Shown: piece after piece, positions 32,328 through 43,160 of the stretch
Position numbering within the stretch: position 1 is the stretch's first letter
Layout: every line of letters starts with the position of its first letter
Source: Nitzschia sp. pyKryTriq1
Taxonomy: Eukaryota > Bacillariophyta > Bacillariophyceae > Bacillariales > Bacillariaceae
Length of the DNA stretch: 64,000 bases
Assembly (NCBI GenBank): GCA_956465555.1
Contig: OY101118.1
Span: 1,612,001-1,676,000, forward strand
Direction of reading: 5' to 3'
Program-made: the position numbers and the translations under genes
Notes under the pieces: generated by a model
The model's input: the letters and a program-made list of their open reading frames with translations, nothing else
Database searches by the model: none
What the model was told of the DNA's origin: nothing

Positions 32328-35300
32328 ATGGTGGAAGGAGCGGGAGCACCCAGTGGTGGTCGTTCAGGAGGAGGTCGAGGAGCTGGTCGTGGTCGTACTG
32401 GTGGCGGCGGCAGGGGGCGAGGAGGCAGGGGAAAGGGGCGTGGAGGACAGGGGCGAGGCTCCAATGAAGGTGCCCCCAGTCAAGGACGAGGCGAGGCTTC
32501 TTCTCCTGCTGCTGCTGCTCCTGCTGCTGCCGCCGTCACGAGCAAGGGAAAAGCCAACACCAAGCCGAACATCCCCAAACCTGGAAGCAATGATACAGGT
32601 GCCAAGGGTGGAGGCGGTGGCGGTGGAAACAAAAATCGAGGCAGAAACAACAAGAGCAAGGGTGCCAAAGATCAAGCACCCAAGGAGCCGAAACTTTCTC
32701 CTGAAGAACTCAAGAAAAAGGAGGAGGAGCAAAAACAGGCTGAACGAGCAGATGCAGAGCGCAAGAGACTAGAAGCAGAACAAAAAGCACTAGAGGCGGA
32801 ACGAGAGGCCAGAGCCAAGGCAAAGGAAGAACTCAATGCAAAAGTCAAGGAGGCCAACGACTACCTCCAATCGCTGGCAGATGCCGTTGCCGTACACAAA
32901 GAGAATCGTACGGCGCTCTCTCCAGAAGCGCTGGCAGAATCCCGTAATGCATTTGAGGCTAGCAAAAAATCGCTGAAGTCAGATTTGAAAAAGTGCACAG
33001 CATTTGTGAAGAAGGTCAAGAGTGGCATTGCTTGGTCCATGAAACCGGACGACATTGCGAAGGATGTCACCACCCTAAATCTCTCTCGCTACGTGGAAGA
33101 AGTCGTCGCGGCTATCCTGGAAGCCAAGCTCAAGGTCACAGATTTACCTGTCCTCGTGGCCTTGTGCAAGGCCATGCATGAACGCTACCCTGCCTTTTTG
33201 ACCAATCTAGTTCCCGCCCTTTGGGCCGTTATCACTGGCAAAGCTCCGGACGAGACAGGGAAAAATCGTCGGATATATGTCCGCATTGTCACTGAATTCT
33301 TGTTGAATGGTTTGGTACCTGATACAAAACCGCTTGTGAAGCTCGTTACCGAAGTGACAGGTGGAAAAGATGGCAATTATGTAGTCACTGATGCCAATGT
33401 TGTGGTGGCCTTTGTCAAGACTGCTGGTGTTGAGATTTTTGGCGTTACTCCCGCAGCTGTTGCTCGATATACCAAACTGATTGATGATCAAGCATCTAAC
33501 ATGGAAGCCCATCAACGGGAAAATGCAGATAAATCGGAAGAGGAAAAGGCCCAAGACCGAACGGTACTCGCCTCGAGCAAGCTCGTTACAGAAGGAAAGT
33601 CTTATATCGCAAAAGTAAACGAATTGCTCTCTGAACGTGCTGTCTCAGAAGAGATTTCAAAGGATTTGTTGACTCATTGCAAAGGAGCGTACAAGACTCT
33701 GGCGTCATCACTTGTGGCGACTCACGGAAAGCTGCAAAAGATGGAGAAGCGCTGTGAACAGGACCGCTTGCTCTCTGGTTCCTTGACAGACACACGAGAA
33801 AAGGGGCTCGTGGACGCTCGTAAGCTCAGAGAGTCTTTGCTCAGAAGTGTGGAAGTACTGTCGGATATTTTGGATTTGCCAATGCCGAAATTAAAGGAAG
33901 AAGAGAGCGAGGAAACTGATGCAGGTGGGGTTGGTCTTGAATTATGGACTAAGGGTGGCGGCGAAGATGGCGCCGATTTTGGACCTTTCGATGATGAAGA
34001 AACTAGATTCTTCTACTGCGATATACCCGATTTTCTTACTACCGTACCTCCAGCTTTATTGGGTCTGAGCCAGGATGAAATCGACAAGCGGAAAGCAGAG
34101 AATCTGGTCAAGTTCGGGTCTGGTTTTGATAGTGTTGCAGAAGAAGGCGATTCTGACACTGCTGACGTGGCTCCATCGTCGGAGGAGCAGCTCGAGGCTG
34201 CTGAGCAAGGGGAAAAGATCGAGGTGGAGGGAAATGTCGAAGAGACCAACGAAGAGAACAAGGATACGCCCCATTACAAGCTCATGGTTCTTCTGGAGCA
34301 AGAACTACCGGAATGCAGCCGGCGCGAACAGCTCGATGAAATCGCTGAGAAGTTTTGCACCAATCATGGGTCCACGAAGAATTCCAGAAAACGGCTCACT
34401 CAAACATTATTCCTGGTACCAAGAACGCGACTCGATCTACTCCCATACTACTCTCGCATGGCGGCTACGCTGAGTCGGGTGTGGGGTGATATCTCTGAGT
34501 CGCTTGTGAGGGATTTGGAGCAACAATTTCATGGCCAAGCAAAATTCAAGAAAAACCAGAACATCGAATCCCGTTTAAAAACTGCCAGATACATTGGAGA
34601 GCTTACGAAATTCCGACTTGCACCACCGATGGTAGCATTCCGATGCATTAGAAGATGTCTTGATGACTTCACAGGTGGAAATGTCGATGTTGCTTGCTGT
34701 GTATTGGAGTCTTGTGGCAGGTATCTGTATCGACTGAGACACACAAATGAAAAGCTGACGCTTCTCATGGATGCCATGATGCGGTTGAGCAAGGCGAAGG
34801 TAAGTTCGATGTGGTCCTTTTCCTGGAGAATACTTCTTGTCGCTTATTTCTAAGATGTTTTTCAGCATCTCGACGAGCGCTCGCAAGCTTTGATCAACAC
34901 AGCGTTCTACACTGTCAAGCCTCCAGCAAGTGGACCCAAGAAGAAGGCCAAAGTGTATCCTCCGCTGGAAGGCTATTTGCGTCATTTGCTAATGGTTCGA
35001 CTCCAACCAACCGAATCGAGCATTTCCTTTGTTTCAAAGCAACTGATTCGTCTCCCATGGGGGGATCCTTCGAAGCAATGCGGTGCTCTTATCTGCAGAA
35101 TCATGCTGAAGACTTGTCGACGCGGGAGATACAAGTCCATTCAGGCAGTTGCTTCTGTAGCCGCGAAACTGCGTCGTCACAAGCCTGAAGTTTCCATTCG
35201 CCTTCTTGACTCTGTACTAGAAGAGCTGCAGTTGGCGATGGAGTATCCAGCCTTTAAAGATCAGCAACGGACTCTCACTATGTCTCGGCTGCTGGGAGAG

Positions 35301-36875
35301 CTCTATTGCTCATCATTGGCTTCGGGGCAATTAATCATCCAACAGCTGTACACGTTTCTGAACTTTGGTCATGAAATCCCTACCGCGCTACGCGAGGCAA
35401 GTGAGAAGGCTGCTGTAGAGAGCGCAGCGCCGAATTCGGCAGGAGGGGTTGCTCAGACTATTCAGGAGGACGAAGAAATGGAGGACGATCAGCTCGAGAA
35501 CCAAGAGGGGGCGCCCAAGGAGGCTCAGCCAGTAGCAGTGTCCAAGTACTCAAAGTATGACCCACGAGTACCGACTCTTTTGGACACACCCAACTCTGCG
35601 TTTCGCATCAAGCTAGTGTGTACGTTACTTGAAGCGGTTGCCAAATCGATTGTCACCCGAAACAACCTGTCGAAGGTTGACGCCTTTTTGACGGCATTTC
35701 AGCGCTACTTGTTCACTAAGACTGTCCTGCCGACTGAAGTGGAATTTGCCTTGCTTGATACGTTTGATATTATTGACTCTCAATGGCGAAAGGTGTCAAA
35801 GGATGGCGGAAAATTGAAAAAGAATGGTGGCGATACACATGGACAAGGATTTCCCCGCTACAGAACGTGGCTTGAAGCTCACAATGCAACTGTTGGAGCG
35901 GAAGAAACGGATGCCCAGGCAGAAGAAAGAGCAAAAACTCGACTTGAAGGCTTGGCCGCGGACAGCAAATCAGTCGATGGCGACGATACGTTTTCAAGTG
36001 ATCTCATGAATGAAGAGGATGAGATGATGGATGACGATGAAGACGACGACGACTCCACGGAAGATGCTCTCTCCGCCAGCGCGAAGGATAGTCTAAATGA
36101 CGACCACGAAGAATTTCAGCTTTCTGGTGACGAAGGCGAAGGGCCCGGAGATGCCGACGAGGAGGATGAGGAAGGAATAGATGAGGACGACGACGAGGAG
36201 GACGAGGATGATGAGAGCGACGAAGACGAAGGCTCTGAAGAGGAATTTGACGAAGAAGCCTATATGCAACAGCTGGAGGCGGAGGCATTCGAGAGAGAAC
36301 TGAGGCGACTAACAATGGATGCCCTTGAGAAAGGAAAGGCTACCAGTCGTGGAGGGAAAGTGGCCGATACGATGCCAATGGGGTCTCAGGTCATTCGAAA
36401 GAAGACAGGAGAAACTGAAAAGGCCCCAGCGTTTGCACTTGGTGGCAAAGCGGGGATCAGCTTTCAGCTTCTTAAGAAAGGTAACAAGGGCAAGATGGAG
36501 GCAAAACAATTCTTTGTTCCTTCGGACACAAACTTGGCAGCTGTGGCTACCAAGCAAGATGACAGGGCGGCGAAGGAACGTGACATGATCAAGGCTCGTG
36601 TTCTACAGTACGAGGCGGAAAGTGCAGAGGCTGATTTGACTGGCGGAAATGTATACCTTGAGCAAGAAAAACTACAAGTCATTCGTAATCGCTTGTCCAT
36701 GGAAGAAATCGACCGCAACTTTGGTACGTCAGGGGGCAACTTGAGGCCACCTGACAAGCCTAAATCGGGGTCTTCGGCAGGAAGAGTACCGACGGGTGGA
36801 CGAGGGCCAACACTCGGGGGTCGAGGCTATGGACGTGGGCGTGGAAGAGGAGGTGGTGGAAGGTCGCTCGTCTAA
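32328..36875 (+). CDS. UPF2: Nonsense-mediated decay factor UPF2 (MIF4G protein)
   Basis: UPF2 bridges UPF3 and UPF1 on mRNAs with premature stops. Exons 32328-34799 and 34866-36875 join in frame (66-nt intron, phase 0) to 1,493 residues. The N-terminus is an RGG-rich domain (residues 1-110), followed by a Lys/Glu helix. Three MIF4G domains follow at about 180-400, 620-850 and 870-1050. The second contains FFYCDIPDFLTTVPPALLG and NSRKRLTQTLFLVPRTRLDLLPYYSRM. The third has VSFVSKQLIRLPWGDP-like sequence. A long acidic stretch (about 1190-1310) precedes the UPF1-binding end (EAEAFERELRRLTMDALEKGK, FQLLKKGNKGKMEAKQFFVP). The C-terminus again has RGG repeats, which is unusual. It is tail to tail with the channel gene, 71 bp apart. 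Confidence 0.93.
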
Positions 36876-36946
36876 AGCTGGAGAGGTTGCGATGAAAGGC
36901 TCCGAAGAACTTGGCTAGATATGGCGACCGCTGCTGTCTGCCTAGT

Positions 36947-38544
36947 TTACCTTTTTGGACGAGTCAGGTGCTCACACAGCATTTCGACCTTTTCTGCGAT
37001 ACCGTCGACCTTTTCTTCTAGCCTGTCCAACCGTGATGCCAGATTTAGGCTAGACGTCCTGGAAAAGGCACGAGAGCCGCCAAGCTGATTTTTGCGAGTC
37101 ATTTCGATGAATTCCTGCAAAGACATGGAACCAGAACCATCTGCATCAGCTTTAAGAAATTGTAAGATAGCCGCTTTTGTCGGGTCGTCCTCATCGTCTG
37201 AATCTTCGTTGGCGATTATTTTCTGGTATTCTTCGTCTGTGCACAGATGAATGGATGGGATCAAATTGGAGTGTAATGCAATGTCCAGTATAGGGCCACA
37301 AAGATCCCTTACCTGTAGAATAGCCATCGGAAGAAGATTCATCGAAAGAAGCGCCTGGCTTGCTCATTCTCCGTTTTGCGAGCTGCCGTTGCCGTTTCGC
37401 GCACCGAGCTGCCTCTGCCTCAAAGCCCCAAGTCAACATTGAAACGGGAATCGCGAACATACCTTTTAAAAGAATAGATCCGATAGGCATAGCGTTTGTG
37501 AGTTTGAGCTACTACTAGTAGGGCAACACAGGGTGTGTGTTGAAACTTACCAATTGAAAAAGCACTCGTCAACAAAAGAACTCCCTTGGTATACCAAGGC
37601 AACTCTGGCAAATCACCAATGGAACTGGACCCTGTCAGTATTAGTGTCGATATGTACATGGTCGAAAGCAATGACTCAAATTCATCAGTTTGCAAATGAT
37701 TTCGCGGGCGCAGATGGAACATGAGTATCGAGGTGGTCAAGATCATGAACAATCCCACAAATATACTCATGTACATAATCTGTCGGTTGTAATAGATCAC
37801 TCTCCATACCGCGTTAGTCGCGTTGACAAAACCATTGGTCTTCAAGATGCGCAGGAGACGAAATGTTCGAAGGAATGTTAGTGTTGGAAGGTCCCAATCG
37901 GTTCCCAGTTTAAGGAAAAAAGGTACGGTTGCCAGTAGGTCAATCAGCGAGGGAACCTGGCACATAAAATACAGCCGACCAACGACGACTCCACGAGGAC
38001 TGAACTTCTTCGACTCTGTAATAGTGTACAGTCTTGCCAAGTATTCCAGAAGAAAAATGCTAGATGTGATTCCTTCCGCTGTCTGAAATAACTCCGCGTT
38101 GCGCCCCTGCTTTCGATAGACCGGTTCCGTAGACACTACAAATACGACAAAGTCCACAACGATAACGACAGAAATGAGCCACTTGAAACAAAGAGCTGGC
38201 CATTGCCGCGATCTTGGGTTTAGAAGTGTATACATGTAGGATTTGATCATTTTTCGCCGTCGTCCTTTTGTTGCTTCAACAGTTCGTCGGTTCGCGGGGG
38301 CGAAAAGCTTGTCCAAGACGGGGCCACCGGGACTGGCCTTTGGTATCAATAGGTCGGCTGCTTTGGAAAGTTGCTCTGGTGGAGTAAATTTCATCTGCTC
38401 GTCTCCGTCTCCGTCCTCAACCCTCGTCTTCTTCATACCGGTAGGATCAGGTGATGTCATGAGGACAGACACCTTTTTGGGAATTCGTCGCGGAGACGAA
38501 GGACCAATAAGGGGTTCCATCAATGAATTTTTCCCCTCTGTCAT
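36947..38544 (-). CDS. Voltage-gated ion channel with EF-hand (channel A)
   Basis: Exons 38544-37551, 37462-37313 and 37236-36947 join in frame to 477 residues. I chose ATG 38544 (MTEGKNSLME); the upstream open frame has no better ATG. The fold is a single six-helix voltage-gated unit: S1 ends in DFVVFVVSTEP, S2 has IFLLEYLARLY, S3 has SLIDLLATVPFF, and S4 (about 220-232) has RTFRLLRILK with four basic residues three apart. The pore segment (STMYISTLILTGSSS) lacks the TVGYG filter of potassium channels. After S6 (MFAIPVSMLTWGFEAEAARCAK) comes a canonical EF-hand loop, DADGSGSMSLQE (about 413-424), then a coiled coil (ASRLDRLEEKVDGIAEKVEML). Ion selectivity is unknown. Two relatives lie at 45861 and 47610. 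It is divergent from the cysteine-synthase-like gene, 282 bp between starts. Confidence 0.85.
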
Positions 38545-38826
38545 TGCACCAAGTGACTGACCACTTTTCCTTGTCCATTCACTAGGATCCTCGCAAAATG
38601 GTCCAAGCCATACTGTAGCCAAGAGAAATGGCTTTGAAGGTCGTTTGCAGTTGTAAAAGTATTTGAAGTAGTAATAAGGCCAGCCAAAATCAACAAGTAA
38701 AAATCTAAATCCTGAAGGATCCGCTGGATCGGAGATCGGATCGATCAATCGGACCCAGCCATACTCATATTGTACGCGCTACACGAGAGCTGCTTTGTAC
38801 ATAGTCTACGAGCTACTGTAGGAGCT

Positions 38827-40050
38827 ATGAGTACGTTGCGTCAGCCCGTGGCTTTTCGAAGAAACCCGGAGCTAGTTTTTCTCCGCGCGTCGCAAAAGGA
38901 AGATCCAAATCCAAAATCCAACATTGCAGGAAACACAAAACATCCACAAAGAGAAAAGAGACTCGTCTCTTCAGCAGTTCTGCTGATACAAAATACAAAC
39001 AAACAAATGTCGGTCTGTCCGCTAAGTCCACTACAGATACCAACAAGGTCGCATGGCATTTTGCCCGATGTGACGGCGGCCATTGGAAATACTCCTTTGG
39101 TGGACCTTTCTCGTCTTGTCCGCCATTACGGGATTTCAAAAGGCCGTATTCTAGCGAAACTGGAATACCTTAATCCAGGTTTCTCAAAAAAAGATCGAAT
39201 TGCCAAGCAAATTATTTTGGATGCCAAAGAATCTGGAGAATTACTAGATGGTCAAACGGTAGTCGAACTGACGAGTGGCAACACGGGGACTGGATTGGCG
39301 ATCGTCTGCGGCATTCTGGGACATCCGTTTGTCGCAGTCATGAGTGCTGGCAACAGTGTGGAGCGTGCTCGCATGATGAAGGCTCTGGGTGCAAGGGTCG
39401 AAATTGTTCCCCAGGCCCCTGGAAGTACATCGGGAAAAGTCACAGGGCAAGACATTGAACTGCTGGAATGTCGAACCAGGGAATTGGTCGATGAGCTTGG
39501 TGCCTTTCGAGGGGATCAATTTGGTCGTCACAGTAATCCCAAGGCACATTGGGATGGAACAGCACCAGAAATCTGGCTAGCTAGCAACGGCTCTGTGACA
39601 GCCTTTTGCGATTTCGTTGGTACTGGGGGGAGCTTTGGTGGGTGTGCCGCGTTTTTCAAACCGAAAGGTGTTCAATGTTACGTGGTGGAACCAGTGGGTG
39701 CGGCTGTATTAGCGGGTCAAGAGGTCACGAACCCCAATCATCGAATCCAAGGCGGGGGTTACATTATGACCGAATTACCAGCCATGAACCCGATGAATTC
39801 GAATGGTGGTGAAGGCAAGAAAGACGAGTCAGCGTTGGTCGATGGCTATATTCAGGTCACGGACGAGCAAGCGATTGAAGTGTCGCGGAATCTGGCTCGT
39901 TTAGAAGGAATCTTTGCGGGGTATTCTGCTGGAGCAAATGTATATGCTGCCCTGGAGCTTTTGAAGAGCAAACAGCATGCAGGTGGTACGGTGGCAGCCA
40001 TGATATGTGACAGTGGACTAAAATATCTATCAACGGATCTATGGGAATAA
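38827..40050 (+). CDS. Cysteine-synthase-like PLP enzyme
   Basis: This is an intronless protein of 407 residues from ATG 38827; a second ATG at 39007 (MSVCPLSPLQIPT) would give 347 residues and the bare enzyme. The first 60 residues are basic and may be an organelle targeting peptide. Fold type II PLP motifs are ITAAIGNTPLVDLSRL-like sequence near the start, NPGFSKKDRIAKQI with the PLP lysine, VVELTSGNTGTGLAIV (the substrate loop TSGNTG), and FVGTGGSFGGCAAFFK (phosphate loop). The normal PSSVKDR reads GFSKKDR. The substrate is probably O-acetylserine or O-phosphoserine plus a thiol, but cystathionine beta-synthase-type use cannot be excluded. There is an insertion around residues 215-245 (TRELVDELGAFRGDQFGRH). 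Confidence 0.82.
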   Translation: MSTLRQPVAFRRNPELVFLRASQKEDPNPKSNIAGNTKHPQREKRLVSSAVLLIQNTNKQMSVCPLSPLQIPTRSHGILPDVTAAIGNTPLVDLSRLVRHYGISKGRILAKLEYLNPGFSKKDRIAKQIILDAKESGELLDGQTVVELTSGNTGTGLAIVCGILGHPFVAVMSAGNSVERARMMKALGARVEIVPQAPGSTSGKVTGQDIELLECRTRELVDELGAFRGDQFGRHSNPKAHWDGTAPEIWLASNGSVTAFCDFVGTGGSFGGCAAFFKPKGVQCYVVEPVGAAVLAGQEVTNPNHRIQGGGYIMTELPAMNPMNSNGGEGKKDESALVDGYIQVTDEQAIEVSRNLARLEGIFAGYSAGANVYAALELLKSKQHAGGTVAAMICDSGLKYLSTDLWE

Positions 40051-40236
40051 GAAGGAAGAGATGGCGTTGAAGCAGACGATGCTAGTGGAGCGTAAAGATC
40101 GCGAGGGTACTATCGATGGATTTGCGGCAGGAACTCGAGTGGTCATGATACTACCCGCAAGGATTGTCACGAGTTCAGGTGGCCACGATACCACCCAGTG
40201 CGCATAGAATTCCTTGGCCCTTTCACAAGGGAACGT

Positions 40237-40800
40237 TTAACTAACAACGGCCTGGGAAAGCGTAGTGGTTGCAACTCGCATATCCTTCTTGCGCTCACCT
40301 CGCTTGCTCAGGACACGAGTACCGGCACCTCCGACTATTCCTCCCGCAATCGCGCCCCAAGGGCCACAAAAGGCGATTGCACCTACGATGACACCTGCTG
40401 TGGTACCTGCAGCCATACGCCACCGGCGGCGGCGACGACGACGCATCTTCTTGGCGAAAGGATCTTCTCCTTTGATTTCCTGATCAACAATGTCGTCGTA
40501 GTTGTTCCGATGTTCGTAGCCGGTATTCAATTCAGTCTTGCTGTCGAAATACGTATCGACTGCAACAGGGGAAGGAGCTGATTGAGCGTGGTCAGGAGTG
40601 GACGGAGGAGGATTCTTTGGGGATGGCTTAGAGAAATCGCAAGCCTCGCAGCACTGAGCGTGTTCAGGGTTGATTAGAGTGCATTGAGGACAAGTCCACT
40701 CAGTGGCCAGAGGAGGCGCTGAAGCGGAGTAGGACCCATGCGGGATGGTCGCTACAACTAATGGAGCTGTAGGTTCGTCGTCATAATTTGGAGTCTTCAT
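40237..40800 (-). CDS. RanBP2-type zinc-finger protein with poly-Arg and glycine-zipper segment (paralog 1)
   Basis: This is an intronless 187-residue protein. A RanBP2-type zinc finger lies at about residues 34-56 (EWTCPQCTLINPEHAQCCEAC: W, C-x2-C, N, C-x2-C), the class that binds ubiquitin or single-stranded RNA. A Pro/Ser-rich linker follows. Then comes KKMRRRRRRRWRM (about 118-131) and a hydrophobic glycine-rich segment (TTAGVIVGAIAFCGPWGAIAGGIVGGAG), probably membrane-inserting like glycine-zipper proteins. The C-terminus is basic. It shares domain order and the KKMRRRRRR motif with the gene at 41578, so the two are a tandem duplicate pair. I know of no named family with this order. Confidence 0.75.
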   Translation of the reverse strand: MKTPNYDDEPTAPLVVATIPHGSYSASAPPLATEWTCPQCTLINPEHAQCCEACDFSKPSPKNPPPSTPDHAQSAPSPVAVDTYFDSKTELNTGYEHRNNYDDIVDQEIKGEDPFAKKMRRRRRRRWRMAAGTTAGVIVGAIAFCGPWGAIAGGIVGGAGTRVLSKRGERKKDMRVATTTLSQAVVS

Positions 40801-41577
40801 TGTTTATGGTTTGCAGTGTGTGAGTTTCAATTTTTGTGAGAGACTCTAGAAAGCACGAAAAGGTCCACCAAACCTCATCTCTCTTGTAAGTTTGGTGATC
40901 CAAGAACGAAGAATCATCATTTCTGGCAAAGTAATAGTTGGTGGGAGTCAGATCTACTCGTGATTTTTAGGCTTGTCGTGTCGTGAGTCGTCACGATGTG
41001 ATTTGGAATGTTCGGCAAAGTTCTTGGGACTAACACAGTACCTTTTCTCATCCTTGCCGGTCCCGTTTCCGGGTCCCTTCACCATTTCACACGACACTAC
41101 GTACCGGTACCATGTACCATGTACAGTACCTGGTACATACCGGACCGGCACCCCAGGTATGCGTCCCAGGTGGTGCTGACTCGCCCGTGTCGTCTACTAC
41201 GACACTACCACTTGTACAAACTTCAAAATTGCTCTGAAGTACGAGTAGATAATACCGAGCCAGAGTTTGATCTTGCCAAATCAAAATGTAATAATGTAAG
41301 ATCTGATCTGGTCCCACCGCATTGGCCAGAATACTGAATCGTATAAATTGTGAATAGTATATTTCAGGCGTGCCCTCATTTTGCTGGGAGTGATCGGGGA
41401 CCAAGAATTCCTAAATGAAAATTGAAGTCGGATTGCGCCAACTAACAAAGCCCAACTCTGCAGTGTAAAAGGTCTGCACTTTAGATCAAACTTTTGGATG
41501 TCGTATTGTGCTGCTATACATCTTTCTTATGCAAATGTAGTAGAGTCGTCCTCGTGCCATAGATTTTGAAGGATGGG
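40801..41577. other. Intergenic gap between the RanBP2 paralogs
   Basis: It holds the promoter of paralog 1 and a palindromic GTAC cluster (about 41098-41150, with CGGTACCATGTACC and ACAGTACCTGG). I see no gene. Confidence 0.5.
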
Positions 41578-42129
41578 CTAGTAGTAGTCCGTTTCGACAG
41601 ATGGCAGCATCTGATGTTGTGCCAGCCGTTCGTCCTTTCTACGTTCTCTGCACCTGCTAACTTTTCTTGCCACCATTCCACCAGCGAGTGCCCCAGCAAT
41701 TGCGCCAATGCCACATCCAAGGACACCTCCGACGACAGCTCCTCCCACGGCACCGACACAAACCCGCCCCTTTCTTCGGCGCCTCCTCCTCATCTTCTTC
41801 GCCCATGGCGATTCACCCAAATCAACCACCTCTTGGACCTCTGCTTCTTCGTAATCATCATTCTTGCAATTCTGGTTCAAGTTTTGGAGGTTGTTTCCTT
41901 CTTGGTCGTAATCCCGAGAGTATGCCAGAGGCCCAGGATTCTCGCAAGCTTCGCAGCATTCTTTGTGAGCCAGATTAATGAGGGTGCAAACCGAACATGT
42001 CCACTCGGTGTTACTAGCAGATCCCATTGACGACTGATCGGTAGTATATGGTTGGTCGACAAGAACTTCTGTAACATAAATGATAGGAGCTTCGTCATCC
42101 TCCGCAGCAAAATCCTTGCGTTCCACCAT
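41578..42129 (-). CDS. RanBP2-type zinc-finger protein with poly-Arg and glycine-zipper segment (paralog 2)
   Basis: This is an intronless 183-residue protein from ATG 42129 (MVERKDFAAEDDE). The zinc finger EWTCSVCTLINLAHKECCEAC lies near residue 44-64. An acidic linker leads to KKMRRRRRRKGRV, then a glycine-zipper segment (VGAVGGAVVGGVLGCGIGAIAGALAGGMVA) with small residues every fourth position. The basic end (RKVSRCRERRKDERL) matches paralog 1. The pair differ in the acidic and Pro-rich linkers, so the finger, Arg run and zipper are the conserved parts. The job is unknown; a membrane-tethered ubiquitin reader is one idea, not shown. Confidence 0.75.
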   Translation of the reverse strand: MVERKDFAAEDDEAPIIYVTEVLVDQPYTTDQSSMGSASNTEWTCSVCTLINLAHKECCEACENPGPLAYSRDYDQEGNNLQNLNQNCKNDDYEEAEVQEVVDLGESPWAKKMRRRRRRKGRVCVGAVGGAVVGGVLGCGIGAIAGALAGGMVARKVSRCRERRKDERLAQHQMLPSVETDYY

Positions 42130-43160
42130 GGTTGGTTAGTATTTCAGTAGATCTTGGTATTATATCTGTGTGGAGATGAATGAGCTGTACTGGTATTGTG
42201 AGTTCTTTGAGGACGACACACACTTCACCTTTCCGGCAAGATGTGCATTCATTCCACGAGAGATGCAAAATAATTATTTGCAAAAGATACCGTACCGGTA
42301 CTCGTAAATTACCGACACCCGAAACAGGATGAGACGTTCGAAGATCTGGATCGGCCAATCGATTGATTTTTTTACTCGTGCGAAGCGTGGGGAAGCTTCC
42401 AACTTTTTTGACACTAATGCTGCATCTGGATCTGATGTGTTTGCGCGGTGACATCTCTTGCGCGCACACCGCCGTGAAAAGAACGCTACCGGTACCGACT
42501 ACAGTAGTTCTCCGGTAAGCGATAAAAAACCGCGAGGGAATCACGCGATAGAAAACTACGCTTCACACAAGATCATCGATCGAGCAAACATCACTCCGAC
42601 TTCGAGTTACTAGCAGAAATAGATTTAAAAAACCCGCCCACCATCCCTTACACCTTTGAACGAGGCAAGGTGATGTACCGAAGGGTGACCCGAAAGACGG
42701 AGAACAGCTACGCAGTTCGAAGTCGAGTAGGGTCTTAGGCCAACGAATTTGAAAACTATATATATATACTAATATTCATCGGTCTAGAATGTTCGAGAGA
42801 GTTGAGGGCTGGTTGGCGCCCGCGCCAGGGCCAAAATGGAGCGAATCATCAAGCGAATCGGATGGAAGGGGCAGGGATGCATACAAGCAGTAAATCCCCT
42901 TTTTGCCACACCCCGGATTCGCACTACTAACTACTGTACCAGGTACTGTACTGTACAGGTAAGACCTGACACCCCCAATTCAACAAGCAACGTACTGTAT
43001 GTAGGTGGCGGAACGTAGTGTAGCGTAGCCATACGTGTCTTATTCGGCTGTACAGTACTCTATGGTACATGATGGTATTGTTTGTTTGTATTCTTCCAAC
43101 ACAACCGATTCTTCCAGGACAACACAATACCCTGAGTCTTTTTTTTTTTAACAACACACG
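42130..43160. other. Intergenic gap with microsatellite and GTAC words
   Basis: No conserved frame is seen. There is a TATATATATA tract near 42757-42770 and GTAC palindromes near 42288-42302 and 42935-42960. A T-run near 43139-43150 lies just before the oxygenase start. Confidence 0.5.
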
